64,000 nt of DNA from Streptomyces sp. NBC_01381 (GTDB lineage Bacteria > Actinomycetota > Actinomycetes > Streptomycetales > Streptomycetaceae): NCBI RefSeq assembly GCF_026340305.1, contig NZ_JAPEPI010000001.1, forward strand, positions 1,550,001-1,614,000. Direction: 5' to 3'. Positions within the stretch are counted from its first letter, which is position 1; every line of letters begins with the position of its first letter. Positions 1 through 9,087 of the stretch are shown here, piece after piece. Under the pieces are notes generated by a model. It worked only from the letters and a program-made list of their open reading frames with translations. It searched no databases and was not told the origin of the DNA. A program made the position numbers and the translations under genes.

Positions 1-2587
1 CCGTGGCGGTCTCCGCTGTGAGGCTCTTGCGGTCGTAGAGATGCGGAGAGATGAGGGTCCGTGACCTGATGTCGAACACCTCGCACATGACGCCGTTCAA
101 CTTGCGCTCGGTGTGGCGCAGTTTGATTCCCAGAGAGCCATCGCGCCCGGTGAACCCGAGCATGGCCGCACGCGTAGAGCCCCAGTCGGCTTCGAACGTT
201 GCGAGTTGCTCGGCGAAGTCGATGTCGTGGGGGGACGCGTCAAAGACCGTCTCGAGAGTGTCCATCTTGTCGATCTCGCGGCGAGCCTTGTCGAGCTGCT
301 CCTGGACGGTCTCGGTGAAATCGACCAGTCCTTCGGGCCCGTGCTCAAGTGCTTGCGCCCAGACATCAGCAAGCCCCTGCGCGATGGCGTCCTGCAGCGT
401 GGACACCGACTCATTCTCAGCAAAGACCCGGTACCCATGGATGAGCAACGACAGCCATGCCTCGGTGTGGGCCTCGGCGTCCGTGAGTACGAACTGGTTC
501 GGCTTCTGACGCTGCTCGCGGGATTCGACGTAGCGGTCCGTGCGACCGATGCGCTGCTCGAGTTGGTTGGGCGACCACGGCAGCCGCACGTGGATCACCC
601 GCTGGGCAACCTGGAGGTTCAGGCCATCCTCCGCGGAATCGTCCGTGATGAGCACGGCAGCCCCATCCTTGGCGGCGTGCCCTCGCCATGCCGTGATGGC
701 ATCTTCAGACGCTTCAGACCCCGCGCTACGGGTGTGCTCGAAGAAGGCGACCTTTGGGAATCGTGTGCGCAGGCGTTCGGTGAGTTTCGATGCGAGTGTT
801 CCTGGGCCGCAGAAGGCGATGGTGCGTCCGCGCCTGCTCAGTGCTGGCAGGAGGGTAGTGATGAGGTCGTCGATTTCGGTGGCCCAGTGACCCTCTGCGA
901 TCTGTGATTCAAGGCTTTGCAGACTCTCGGACTCGTGGGGTGCGACGGGTGGGTTCGCGAGGTGGTCCCGCTCGCGGGAGCTCAGGCCAGCACGCTGAGC
1001 GGCGTCTTCGTCACGATGGACCCGCCATCGAAGTGCGTCGAGATAGTCGGCGGATGTGCCACCGAGTCGGGACGCGAGCACAGCGAGTGCGAGGGCGTAG
1101 GAGTCGCGCTCACGATCAAGGCCCTCATCGAGGAGGTGCCCCCACAACTGTGTCTGCCACTCCAAGAGGTTGTCCGCGGCTGGGCCGTACGACTCGGCTG
1201 ACAGCCGAGTCGGCTCGGTGCGGCCGCGTACTTCGTATGGGATGCCGGCTGAATCGTCGTTGCGGTTCAGTACACGTGACCTGCGGTGCCTGATGACGCG
1301 GCGGTGGAGTCGGTAGGTCTCGCTGATGTGCGCCCGGAGCTCTGTGACTCGTGTTGTGAGTTCTTGCAACTCTGTTCCGTCGCGGAGGTCCCCCTCGGGG
1401 TCGAGGAGACCGAGCACGTGGGCCGCAAGCTCGTCGAAGCGCGTGTCTTCCGGGGGCAGCATCGCCTTGATGATGTCGATGGTGGAAGGCAGAAGCGGGT
1501 GGAAGTCCGCGTTGAGACCAAGGACGTGGTTTGCCAACTCGGCCCGGTCGTTGTACCGCTGGGCGAATCGTTCTAGGTCACTCCACTTGTACATATCGGC
1601 ATCAAGCAGGTGCAGGAGCCCCAGGTGCGTGGTGTGGCTCGAAGTGACTGGCGTGGCGGACAGCAGCAGGAGCTTCGATGCGGAGTGGGCCAGTTCGCAC
1701 AGTGCCCGGTAGGTCGGGTCCGTGTTATCGCGGTCTTGGACCAGTTGGTGGGCTTCGTCGACTACGACGAGATCACTATCGTGGTGGCGCTCCCAGACTT
1801 CGGGGCTGTCGTGCGAGATGACCTTTACACGCGGACGGAAGTCATCGGTGAAGAACTTCGTACGCAGTTCGGCCAACCACTGGAGACGCAGCGCATCGGG
1901 GACGAGGAAGACGACGCGTGCCTGCGGGTTATCAATCAGAGTCTGTAGGCCCACGTACCCAGCCTCGATTGTCTTGCCGAGCCCTACTTCGTCCGCTAGG
2001 AGATACCGCTGGACCGGGTCCGAGAGCACGGTCAGCGCGGCGCGGACTTGATGTGGGTAGATTTCGGCGGCGGCTGCCAGGAAGGCCGGGGTGCTGGCGC
2101 TTGCTGCGCGCTGAGCGACCAGGTTGTGCAGCAGGGGGATGCGTGCGTTGTAGAGGTGCCCGGATTCGTTGCCGCCGACAACTAGAACCTGGATTGGGTC
2201 GCCTACTGGCTTGTTCCAGCGCACCCGGAGGTCGGCCTCGTAGACTAGATCGTCCAGTTCGGAGTTGGGGTATCGCACGGAATAGTCGTGCGGGGCAGGA
2301 GCCCTTCCCACTACGCGGCCATTCTTCCACTCACCGGTGCTGCGGTCGTAGTGGGAGACGCGAGTCTCCGGTTCCAGGCGCACGCGTCGGCAAGCTATTG
2401 CGGGCACGGTCTGTGAACCGACTGTGTGCTCGGCCCTGGACTCGAAGAAGTCCACGCGCAGCGAGCCGTCGGTGATCGCGCCTACCCGTCCGATTCCAGG
2501 ACCTCCCTGGAACTCGACGAGGTGTCCGACTGCGAAGCCCGAAGACATCTTCTGGTCGCCCCCACCTGCTCGTATGACAGTGCTCAT
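1..2587 (-). CDS. SNF2-family helicase, DpdE/RapA-like (3' end cut by window)
   Basis: The minus-strand frame is open from an ATG at 2587 to the window edge (about 862 residues, no stop yet). The N-terminal ~120 residues resemble small beta-barrel modules seen before SNF2 cores. Motif I (ADEVGLGKT, about residues 199-206), motif II (VVDEAHQL, around 277), motif III (LLSATPVTS) and motif VI (QLEQRIGRTDRY, near 677) are all intact, so it should be an ATP-dependent DNA translocase. The overall plan and the motif-I context are like DpdE, the SNF2 protein of Dpd 7-deazaguanine modification-restriction systems; RapA-like or DISARM-type helicases are alternatives. An in-frame stop lies upstream of 2587. 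A second ATG at 2548 is also possible. The neighbouring queuosine-precursor transporter supports the Dpd reading but does not prove it. Confidence 0.85.
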   Translation of the reverse strand, partial: MSTVIRAGGGDQKMSSGFAVGHLVEFQGGPGIGRVGAITDGSLRVDFFESRAEHTVGSQTVPAIACRRVRLEPETRVSHYDRSTGEWKNGRVVGRAPAPHDYSVRYPNSELDDLVYEADLRVRWNKPVGDPIQVLVVGGNESGHLYNARIPLLHNLVAQRAASASTPAFLAAAAEIYPHQVRAALTVLSDPVQRYLLADEVGLGKTIEAGYVGLQTLIDNPQARVVFLVPDALRLQWLAELRTKFFTDDFRPRVKVISHDSPEVWERHHDSDLVVVDEAHQLVQDRDNTDPTYRALCELAHSASKLLLLSATPVTSSHTTHLGLLHLLDADMYKWSDLERFAQRYNDRAELANHVLGLNADFHPLLPSTIDIIKAMLPPEDTRFDELAAHVLGLLDPEGDLRDGTELQELTTRVTELRAHISETYRLHRRVIRHRRSRVLNRNDDSAGIPYEVRGRTEPTRLSAESYGPAADNLLEWQTQLWGHLLDEGLDRERDSYALALAVLASRLGGTSADYLDALRWRVHRDEDAAQRAGLSSRERDHLANPPVAPHESESLQSLESQIAEGHWATEIDDLITTLLPALSRRGRTIAFCGPGTLASKLTERLRTRFPKVAFFEHTRSAGSEASEDAITAWRGHAAKDGAAVLITDDSAEDGLNLQVAQRVIHVRLPWSPNQLEQRIGRTDRYVESREQRQKPNQFVLTDAEAHTEAWLSLLIHGYRVFAENESVSTLQDAIAQGLADVWAQALEHGPEGLVDFTETVQEQLDKARREIDKMDTLETVFDASPHDIDFAEQLATFEADWGSTRAAMLGFTGRDGSLGIKLRHTERKLNGVMCEVFDIRSRTLISPHLYDRKSLTAETAT

Positions 2588-3019
2588 GAGCCTAGACGGA
2601 CCCACTGACAACAACGTCAAAGATGGCGGACATGGATTCGCATAAGCATTCGAGGGTGGCTGGGAGGTGCCGATCTAGCCGCCCACTTGATGAGTGATGT
2701 AACGGCATAAGTTCGCTCAAAGCGGACCGATGGAAGGTGCGGGAAAATCGCGACTGCACGTGACGATGGCTGAAACCCTCCACGTGCTCTTGGATCGCCT
2801 TCAGGCCGACATGTCCGTCTACCTCTTCTGTACGGTCTCGATCTAGAAGATCCCGACTCTCCAGCCCGAGCAGGAGTCGGAGGTGGGTGCTGACCTGCAG
2901 TTTGTCTAATTTCTTGGTGGCTGTCAGTGGCGTGAGCTGTACTGTCTGGGCGCCGCCCGCCTTCGTTCCGCTCAACGCAGGCTGGGCGATTCCTGCCGCA
3001 CCAAGACAGAAAGAAGATC
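2588..3019. other. Intergenic region between helicase and VUT gene
   Basis: About 430 bp with lower GC and no convincing coding frame on either strand. It must hold the divergent promoters of the helicase (leftward) and the transporter (rightward). I looked for a preQ1-type riboswitch before the transporter and saw no recognisable consensus. Confidence 0.5.
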
Positions 3020-3553
3020 GTGAAGGTCCCCGCTCCAGCTGGCATAGCCACGCTCGTCGCCTACATCGCCACCATCCCGGCCGCCAACCTGGCCGTCACG
3101 CACATCGGAGCCCTGCCCGTCGGCTTCGGCTATGACGCCCCAGCCGGCGTTTACATGGTCGGCCTGGCCCTCGTGCTCCGTGACCTCGCCCGTGAGGCCG
3201 CAGGCCGCAAGGCAATCCTCGCGGCGATAGCCATCGGCACCGTCCTCTCCTACTTCCTCGCCGACCCAGCCCTGGCCTTCGCCTCGGCCGCCGCGTTCGC
3301 TGTCGCCGAGATGATGGACTTCGCCGTTTACGAGCCGCTCCGCACACGAGGGCTCCTCGTCGCGATGCTCGTCTCGAACGCGGTCGGTCTCCTCGCCGAC
3401 AGCCTGATCTTCCTCAGGATGGCCTTCGGCTCCTTCGACTACCTGCCGGGCCAGATCCTCGGGAAGGCATGGATGACGCTGGGCGCCGTCGCGGTCCTCG
3501 CCCTGCTACGCCGACGGAAGCTCACCACTGCGGAAGCTCTGCCTCGCGCATAG
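3020..3553 (+). CDS. VUT family (YhhQ-like) putative queuosine-precursor transporter
   Basis: A 177-residue integral membrane protein with about five to six hydrophobic segments, including residues near 5-30, 45-55, 65-100, 110-130 and 150-165. The size and pattern (PVGFGYDAPAGVYMVGLAL, then a conserved RD in LVLRDLAR and an acidic MMDF motif) match the VUT/YhhQ family, which imports 7-deazaguanine precursors such as preQ0 or preQ1. The start is GTG at 3020 after an AGAAAGAAG ribosome-binding stretch. The family occurs in phages that modify DNA with 7-deazaguanines. Here it is divergent from a DpdE-like helicase, which suggests that it supplies a DNA-modification pathway. Substrate is inferred. 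Confidence 0.8.
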   Translation: MKVPAPAGIATLVAYIATIPAANLAVTHIGALPVGFGYDAPAGVYMVGLALVLRDLAREAAGRKAILAAIAIGTVLSYFLADPALAFASAAAFAVAEMMDFAVYEPLRTRGLLVAMLVSNAVGLLADSLIFLRMAFGSFDYLPGQILGKAWMTLGAVAVLALLRRRKLTTAEALPRA

Positions 3554-3616
3554 GGCGGCAAGATCGGCAACTGTGGGCGGTTCGTTACCCTTTGACTAAA
3601 AGATCATGGGGGGACC

Positions 3617-4177
3617 GTGGGCAAGTTGCAGAACAAGAAGCTGATCGTCAGCGTCGGCGCGGTGTGCGCCGCCGCCCTGGCCTCGGGTGGCTGGTGGATC
3701 GTGTCCCAGAAGGACTCCACCAGCACCTGGGACCGCTCTCTCACCTACGCCGAGCAGACGACGATCCCCGTCGACGGCGGCCGCATCGAGATCGCCTACC
3801 AGTCCGTCGACAAGGCATCGTCGAACATCCCTAACTACGGCGACCGCACCTACACGCCCCATATTTCGGTGACGGCGTACAACGACTCCGACGACGCCAA
3901 GGACTACACCGTGACGTTCAAGGTGCTTCGTGGCGGCGAGGACGTGAAACCGCACTCCACGTCCGTGACCGTGAAAGGAGTGCCGCCGGACAGCAAGACC
4001 CCAGCTCAGTACGAGATCACGCAGAAGAAGCGAGACTCCGACGTCTACGACGACGAGCCAGGCAAGTCCGGTGCCGACCAGGAGGCGTACATCGGCAGTC
4101 CCACCGGCGAGGACTTCACCGTGGAGATCCAGTCGGTGAAGGCGGAGAAGCACTATGCCTTGTCCGGGAAGCACTGA
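3617..4177 (+). CDS. Membrane-anchored hypothetical exported protein
   Basis: A 186-residue protein with a lysine-rich start, one hydrophobic segment at about residues 9-29, and a hydrophilic domain with alternating beta-strand character (ISVTAYN, YTVTFKVL, TVEIQSV) that reads like a DUF4352-type immunoglobulin-like fold. It is probably an uncleaved signal-anchor or secreted protein. GTG start at 3617 follows a GGGGGGA site. It faces the convergent portal gene with only 11 bp between the stops. No function is recognised. Confidence 0.75.
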   Translation: MGKLQNKKLIVSVGAVCAAALASGGWWIVSQKDSTSTWDRSLTYAEQTTIPVDGGRIEIAYQSVDKASSNIPNYGDRTYTPHISVTAYNDSDDAKDYTVTFKVLRGGEDVKPHSTSVTVKGVPPDSKTPAQYEITQKKRDSDVYDDEPGKSGADQEAYIGSPTGEDFTVEIQSVKAEKHYALSGKH

Positions 4178-4188
4178 CCGTCGTCAGG

Positions 4189-6177
4189 TCAAGCGGCCTG
4201 CTGACGATCGCCGGCCTTTGACTCGGTCGGCGTGGTCTGTAGCGCCACCTTGGGCAGGGCCACACGAGCCTGAATGCGACGGACCTCTTCCCGCGCGTCC
4301 TCGATCGGATATCCAGCGTCCTGGAGCATCCGAACCCCCGTCTCCAGCGAGAGCACGTTGGCCGCCACGCCCTTCACGACCTCGTCCAGGATCGCCGTCC
4401 TGTCGGTCGGCGTGTGCGGTCCGAAGACCAGCCGTGCAGCCATGGTCTCGCCCACGGGCCAGCCCTCAGCGCGTCCAGCCTGATGGAGGCGCTGGACCAG
4501 TTTCAGGAGCAGCACGTACTTGTGGGCGCGCGCCAAGCGCATCGAGTCGACAAGGGAGTCCAAAGGACCCAAGGAGAGTTGCAGGGCGTATCCGCTGGGG
4601 ACATCGGACGGATCCACGGTGCCCAGGCTCACAGCGGGAAGTCGGGCGTTGATCGCCGCACGGTCCCGAACTTCTTCGGTGCGGGCTCGCAGTTCGGCGA
4701 GCTGTCCCGACGTGTCCAGTACGTCCATGCGGCCGCCGTCACTGAGCTGGAACACAGTGCCGGGCTGGATGGCCAGCGGCCTGGGGCGCCCGGTGACACG
4801 GTCGACTTCTGCCCGAGCGCCGGCCAGGCCGATGATCGGTGCCCCGGTTGTTGCGGAGGCCTTCGCGGAGTCTGTGTCTGTCTCCGCGAGTTCGTCCAGG
4901 ACCTGCATGACCTTGGCCAGCGAGGACTGGCCGAAGTGCTCGCCGTCGGCGATGCTGTTGCTGATGTGGACCACCGGCAGGAAGTCGATCTGCAGGTCCA
5001 GGTTGTGCAGGACCTCTCCGTCGGCTCGTGTACGGAACGTGGCTTTGTCCAGCGGCAGTTCATCCAGGGACTGACCGTGACGCAGGTCCTCCAGCAGCCA
5101 TTCGGCATCGGTCAGGTAGCAGGTGATGGTCGATGGCCCGTCTGGTGCCCACGGGTAGGTGCGCTCGAGACTGCCGGTCTCCGGCACGTAGGTGTCGCCG
5201 GAGGCGAGTAGAGGGTGTCCAGCACCGTCCTCGACAGGCTCCCGCCAGGCGTGCCCGTCTCGAGTAGTGCTGCGGGTGGGCGGGACGATCGACCCCAGTT
5301 CGTAGGTGATCCTGCGCAGCTTGGCCTTGATGCCCCGCTTCGGGTCCTCGGGTATCTCCCAGGCCAGGTGCACTCTGCTCGGGAAGTCGCCGGGGTCTGC
5401 GTCGTCCTCAAGGACGGGGAAGTAGAAGCCGGGATCGTAGGTCTTCAGACGTACCCGGTTCTTCGAGGGGTCCCAGGCGAGCAGGTAGATGCCGTCACCG
5501 AGCAGTACGGCCTTGCGTTCCGCGGCCTGCATCCGCAGCGGCAGCAATTCCGCTTCGGCCCAGTCGCGTAGACGTTGCTGGACCTCTGCCGCTGCGATGG
5601 CTTCAGGCGAAGGTTCATCATCGCTGGCGTGCTCGGCGCCGGGCACGATGATCTGCTGGTTCTTGCCGAGCATGTGAGCCAGCGCGGTGTCGACGAACAC
5701 CGAAGGTTCGCCGAACTCGCGTCGCTCAGCCGCTGATTCGTTGCCCGCGAGGGCGGTGAGCTCACCGGCTTGGTTCGAGTCGTACGCCGCCAGGAGCTTG
5801 TACGCGGCCAGGCGGCGTACCGCGTCATCGGGGAGCCAGGTGGCTTGGAGTTCGGGGGCGAGAGCACGATGGGGACGCCCGTCGTGCGTGCCGGCCATGA
5901 CAGGTTTGTAGTTCAGCCACGACCAGGCGTCGGTGAGGAGGCTGCGCAGGCCCACGGGACAGGTCCGTAACGTCGGCCCCGCGCCACCTTCAGCGTAGGT
6001 GAGCCAGACGTGGCTCAGACCGTCGTGCGGTCCAAGACGACGATCAGGGTTGGGGACGCGGCTTGCGGAGGTCGCGCCGTGATGCCCATGGGGAGACCGG
6101 AGTTGCTCCTTCGTCCCCATGGGCATCACGAACGTCGCGGTGCCCGGCGGTGGTGCCGGCATTGCTTCCAGGCTCAC
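4189..6177 (-). CDS. Phage portal protein
   Basis: A 662-residue protein lying 3 bp after the large terminase gene, the usual place for portal. The middle (residues about 120-560) has the mixed alpha/beta composition and conserved features of Actinobacteria-phage portals: an insertion of beta segments around the YDPGFYFPV stretch, then a long helical region rich in Glu/Arg (QLAELRARTEEVRDRAAINARLP). The portal forms the dodecameric DNA channel at the capsid vertex. The annotated start is doubtful: the first ~60 codons cover a perfect 16-bp inverted repeat and do not look like portal, so translation may begin further in. Capsid and scaffold genes that normally follow are absent. Confidence 0.8.
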   Translation of the reverse strand: MSLEAMPAPPPGTATFVMPMGTKEQLRSPHGHHGATSASRVPNPDRRLGPHDGLSHVWLTYAEGGAGPTLRTCPVGLRSLLTDAWSWLNYKPVMAGTHDGRPHRALAPELQATWLPDDAVRRLAAYKLLAAYDSNQAGELTALAGNESAAERREFGEPSVFVDTALAHMLGKNQQIIVPGAEHASDDEPSPEAIAAAEVQQRLRDWAEAELLPLRMQAAERKAVLLGDGIYLLAWDPSKNRVRLKTYDPGFYFPVLEDDADPGDFPSRVHLAWEIPEDPKRGIKAKLRRITYELGSIVPPTRSTTRDGHAWREPVEDGAGHPLLASGDTYVPETGSLERTYPWAPDGPSTITCYLTDAEWLLEDLRHGQSLDELPLDKATFRTRADGEVLHNLDLQIDFLPVVHISNSIADGEHFGQSSLAKVMQVLDELAETDTDSAKASATTGAPIIGLAGARAEVDRVTGRPRPLAIQPGTVFQLSDGGRMDVLDTSGQLAELRARTEEVRDRAAINARLPAVSLGTVDPSDVPSGYALQLSLGPLDSLVDSMRLARAHKYVLLLKLVQRLHQAGRAEGWPVGETMAARLVFGPHTPTDRTAILDEVVKGVAANVLSLETGVRMLQDAGYPIEDAREEVRRIQARVALPKVALQTTPTESKAGDRQQAA
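6079..6129. repeat. Perfect 16-bp inverted repeat at the portal 5' end
   Basis: Arms GTGATGCCCATGGGGA (6079-6094) and TCCCCATGGGCATCAC (6114-6129) are exact reverse complements around a 19-nt loop that itself holds a small GGAG/CTCC pairing. In the minus-strand transcript this makes a very stable hairpin just after the terminase stop. Confidence 0.85.
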
Positions 6178-6180
6178 TGC

Positions 6181-7719
6181 TCATCGACGTCCGGACAGAC
6201 GTTCATCCTGGTAGGCAGACGTGGCCATCCCGCTCTCGGCTGGGTCGGCGAGCTGTGTCAGGGCGTGGACTGCGGCGTCCATCCGGTCTGGGGAGTCCAT
6301 GCCGGCTACCCAGGTCACCATCTGCTGTTCCAGCTTCGGCCACTCGCCGACATGGTGAACACGGCCCTGCTCGTAGAGCTGCGCGATTGGTTCAGCACGC
6401 AGTCGCTTGCCGTGCTTGGCGGTGACGGACAGGACCGCGGGCATGAGCATGTTTTCGGTGCGCTTCTCGCGTTCGAGTTCCCGCCAGGCCTGGTTAAGGA
6501 TCTGGCGGCTCATGTCTCCGCCGTAGTTGGACTCGATGACGATGGCGTCGGCGCGCAGTTCGATGGCGAGCAGGCAGGTCTCGCGGCCCCATGCGTCGGC
6601 GCCGCGGTTGCCGGAGCGGTCGTCGAGTACGTAGAGGTGTCCGTCGCGGTCGCGGGCCGCAGCAACGATGCCGGTCTCGTCGCCGACGGCGGACTCGCCG
6701 CCGGCAGGGTCGACGGCGACGACGATCCGGGTCAGGTCGATGCCGCGGAACTGGGCTGCGCTGACACGGTTGTTGGTGATCCAAGGCCACTGCCAGACTC
6801 CGCCGTCCTGCGGTCGAGGCTGCTGCATGTACAGCGACCACCAGACGCGTTCGCCTACGGAGCGGCGGATCTCGGTGAGCGCGTCGCTGTCGTACCGCGC
6901 CGGCCACAGGGGCGCACCGAGGGAACGGCCGAGGGCGTCGTCTTCCGCGAGGGCGATGGCGGGCAGGTCGATGACGGTCCACCGGTCGCCCTCGTCGGCG
7001 AGGACTCGGCCGGCGAGGTCGTCTTCGTCCCAGCGGGTCTGGATCAAGATGACCGAGCCGCCGGGCTCGATGCGGGTGAGCAGGACGGCCTGCCACCACT
7101 CCCACAGTCGCTTGCGCATGGTGGGCGAGGAGGCTTCGGCGGCATCCTTGATGGGGTCGTCGACGACGGCCAGGTGGGCGCCTTTGCCGGTGAGGCCGCC
7201 GCCGACACCGGCCATGACGGCGCCGCCTTCGGTACCTGTGAGGTCGAAGCGGTTGGCGGCGGAGGAGCCGGCGCGCAGGCTGATGCCCAGTTGTGGGCCG
7301 TAGTTGAGGATCGCGTCGCGGATCCACCGGCCGTGATCGTCGGCAAGGTCGGAGGAGTAGCTGGCGATCATCACGCGGTGCTCGGGGCGGCGACGCAGGT
7401 ACCAGAGCGGTGCCCAGCGGGCGGCCCGTCGGCTCTTGCCGTGCCGCGGCGGCATCGTCAGCAGCAGACGTGTCGGGTGCCCTGCAGCGACCTGCTCGAA
7501 GGCGGCGTCGATCAGCCCCAGGTGCGGGGCCTGCATTTCTCGGCCGTCGGTGAGGACGGACGCCATCGCGCCAGGGGAGCGGTCCATTGCCAGCTCGCGC
7601 TCGATGCGCACGAGCCGGGCGCGAAGCTCAGGGGTGGAGGCTGCGGCTATCTCACGGCGGCGCTGAGCGGGAAGCGTCCGGTAGACCTCGAGGACCGCCG
7701 CCTCGTCAGCCCTGGCCAC
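6181..7719 (-). CDS. Phage terminase large subunit
   Basis: A 512-residue DNA-packaging motor. The N-terminal ATPase has a Walker-A-like MPPRHGKS (about residues 89-96), a Walker B ending in the acidic pair VVDDP (187-188), and a coupling motif near LIQTRW. The C-terminal RNase-H-fold nuclease starts with VAVDPAGG (about 336) and has further acidic residues at ESNYGG and RMDAAVHAL. Length and motif order are normal. It overlaps the small-subunit gene by 14 bp and is followed 3 bp later by portal, so the three are one operon. Confidence 0.93.
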   Translation of the reverse strand: MARADEAAVLEVYRTLPAQRRREIAAASTPELRARLVRIERELAMDRSPGAMASVLTDGREMQAPHLGLIDAAFEQVAAGHPTRLLLTMPPRHGKSRRAARWAPLWYLRRRPEHRVMIASYSSDLADDHGRWIRDAILNYGPQLGISLRAGSSAANRFDLTGTEGGAVMAGVGGGLTGKGAHLAVVDDPIKDAAEASSPTMRKRLWEWWQAVLLTRIEPGGSVILIQTRWDEDDLAGRVLADEGDRWTVIDLPAIALAEDDALGRSLGAPLWPARYDSDALTEIRRSVGERVWWSLYMQQPRPQDGGVWQWPWITNNRVSAAQFRGIDLTRIVVAVDPAGGESAVGDETGIVAAARDRDGHLYVLDDRSGNRGADAWGRETCLLAIELRADAIVIESNYGGDMSRQILNQAWRELEREKRTENMLMPAVLSVTAKHGKRLRAEPIAQLYEQGRVHHVGEWPKLEQQMVTWVAGMDSPDRMDAAVHALTQLADPAESGMATSAYQDERLSGRR

Positions 7720-8248
7720 CCTCGCCGCCTGCGAGATTGATCAGGCGCTCCAGTTCGTCCAGGCCTGCGGTCTCGACCTGCACTGCACCACCGTCAGGGC
7801 CGGACAGCTCTGTGCGGGCCGGCCGATCGAGACCGAGGAGGCGGCTGCTGCGCTCAATGATCCGCACCGCCCGGTCAACAGCTTGGTAGTCGCCGTTACG
7901 GATCGCGGCACGGTAGACCCCGAAGAACAGCCGCTCCAGCCGCTCGGCCATGAGCTTGCGTAGATCGTCGGCGCTATCGTCCAGGGCGGTCGTGCGCTCG
8001 GCGAGGGCCTTGGAGACGTCCTTGCAGGCGAACTCGATGAGCCGCTTGTCGGTCGGAGGCTCCAGGCCCCGCTTGTACTTGTCGATGCCGTACCCCTGCG
8101 GGTACGCGATGCCGTCAGAGTTGATCGCCGGATCGGCAGCGAGCTTGCGGCCGATCGTCAGCCAGTCCACCCCGGCCAGCTTCAGGTCGATCGCATCAGC
8201 GCGGCGCTGGGTGATGGCAGCCCGGGTGGCGCGGTTGGGGCGGCCCAT
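7706..8248 (-). CDS. Terminase small-subunit-like DNA-binding protein
   Basis: A 180-residue protein directly upstream of, and overlapping, the large terminase gene. The N-terminus has a helix-turn-helix-like basic region (AAITQRRADAIDLKLAGVDWLTIGRKLA), and the remainder is helical, including ADDLRKLMAERLERLFFGVYRAAIRNGDYQAVDRAVRII, the pattern found in many actinophage small terminases. It would recognise the packaging site and recruit the motor. Assignment rests on position, size and fold pattern. Confidence 0.75.
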   Translation of the reverse strand: MGRPNRATRAAITQRRADAIDLKLAGVDWLTIGRKLAADPAINSDGIAYPQGYGIDKYKRGLEPPTDKRLIEFACKDVSKALAERTTALDDSADDLRKLMAERLERLFFGVYRAAIRNGDYQAVDRAVRIIERSSRLLGLDRPARTELSGPDGGAVQVETAGLDELERLINLAGGEGGQG

Positions 8249-8555
8249 GAAACAACTCCCTGGGCCCCGCGCCCACTGTCCATGATCCCTGACTCAGCTG
8301 CGAACCGCGATCCATGCCGCCCGCTCGTGCCAGTCCGAGCGCACATCGGTCCGTACGCCGATGGCTCGTGTGAGGTGCGAGGGAGGCCTCGACGGGGCGA
8401 TGGCGGGGTGGTGAGTAGGCGCTTCCCGGAGAGCACCTGTTCGATAGTGATCGGTGGCACTCGTCTAGGGACCTCCTAACGGAACGTTGCGACCACTGGG
8501 GCGCCTACGGTGGGGGCGTCCCTTCGTGTCCCCTCTCGAAATCAGGAGTCGCCGG
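8249..8555. other. Intergenic stretch with possible decayed coding
   Basis: About 300 bp between the terminase operon and a GNAT remnant. On the minus strand a strong AGGAGG sits before a GTG at 8460, and a second minus frame nearby ends in an Arg/Trp-rich tail (DWHERAAWIAVRS) before a stop. These may be pieces of one frameshifted small gene, as an HNH gene often sits here in phages, but I cannot identify it. Confidence 0.35.
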
Positions 8556-8909
8556 ATGCCCGCCGCGATGTCGATCGAAGGGGAACTGACACGCCTTGTC
8601 CCCGTTGGGGAGGAGGATCTTGACCTGCTGGCCGGCTGGTTCGCCAGTTCTGCCTTCGTTGAGCACTGGGGCGGCACGCCACTGGCCCGAGACGAGGTAG
8701 CTGCCAGGTACGTAGGGCGCCTTCGGCCAGAGGTTGAGTCGTTCCTTGTGCTGGCTGGCAGCGGACCCGTGGGGTACGCGCAGTACTCGTGCGCAGGCGG
8801 GAAGGACGGGGGCATTGACGTCCTCCTCATTCCTGAGGCGCGCGGCCAGGGCTTCGGCCCCGATGTGGCGGGCGCGCTGATGGCGTACTTGCTGCAGGGG
8901 CGAGGTTGA
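8556..8909 (+). pseudogene. Truncated GNAT acetyltransferase (AAC(6')-like)
   Basis: The reading frame opens at ATG 8556 after AGGAG (8544-8548) and encodes about 117 residues of a GNAT fold: substrate-binding segments, an acidic beta strand (GIDVLLIPEARGQGFG) and the acetyl-CoA pyrophosphate loop GQGFGPDVAG, as in the aminoglycoside 6'-acetyltransferase subgroup. It stops at 8909, before the strands that complete the fold. Reading on in the +1 frame gives RRGLRRVSDSHVH, which looks like the missing RGxRRVxxDPxxxN strand, so a frameshift has probably inactivated it. Alternatively it is a short divergent protein. Confidence 0.65.
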
Positions 8910-9087
8910 TCGCGAGGCGCGGTCTGCGGCGCGTGAGTGACTCGCATGTGCATCGTCGGCGGAGGGTCTGACCGAAGCCGACGGGCGAGGCCGCTGGCCT
9001 CTTCAACGACCCCACGTCGAATCGGGAGATCCCCCGAGCGTCAACTGCACCGGTCCGCCCTCGCCGAACGCGCTGACGTCCAGGGTT

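Noticed and set aside
2900..3019. preQ1 riboswitch before the VUT transporter
   Set aside because: No preQ1-I, -II or -III consensus could be seen.
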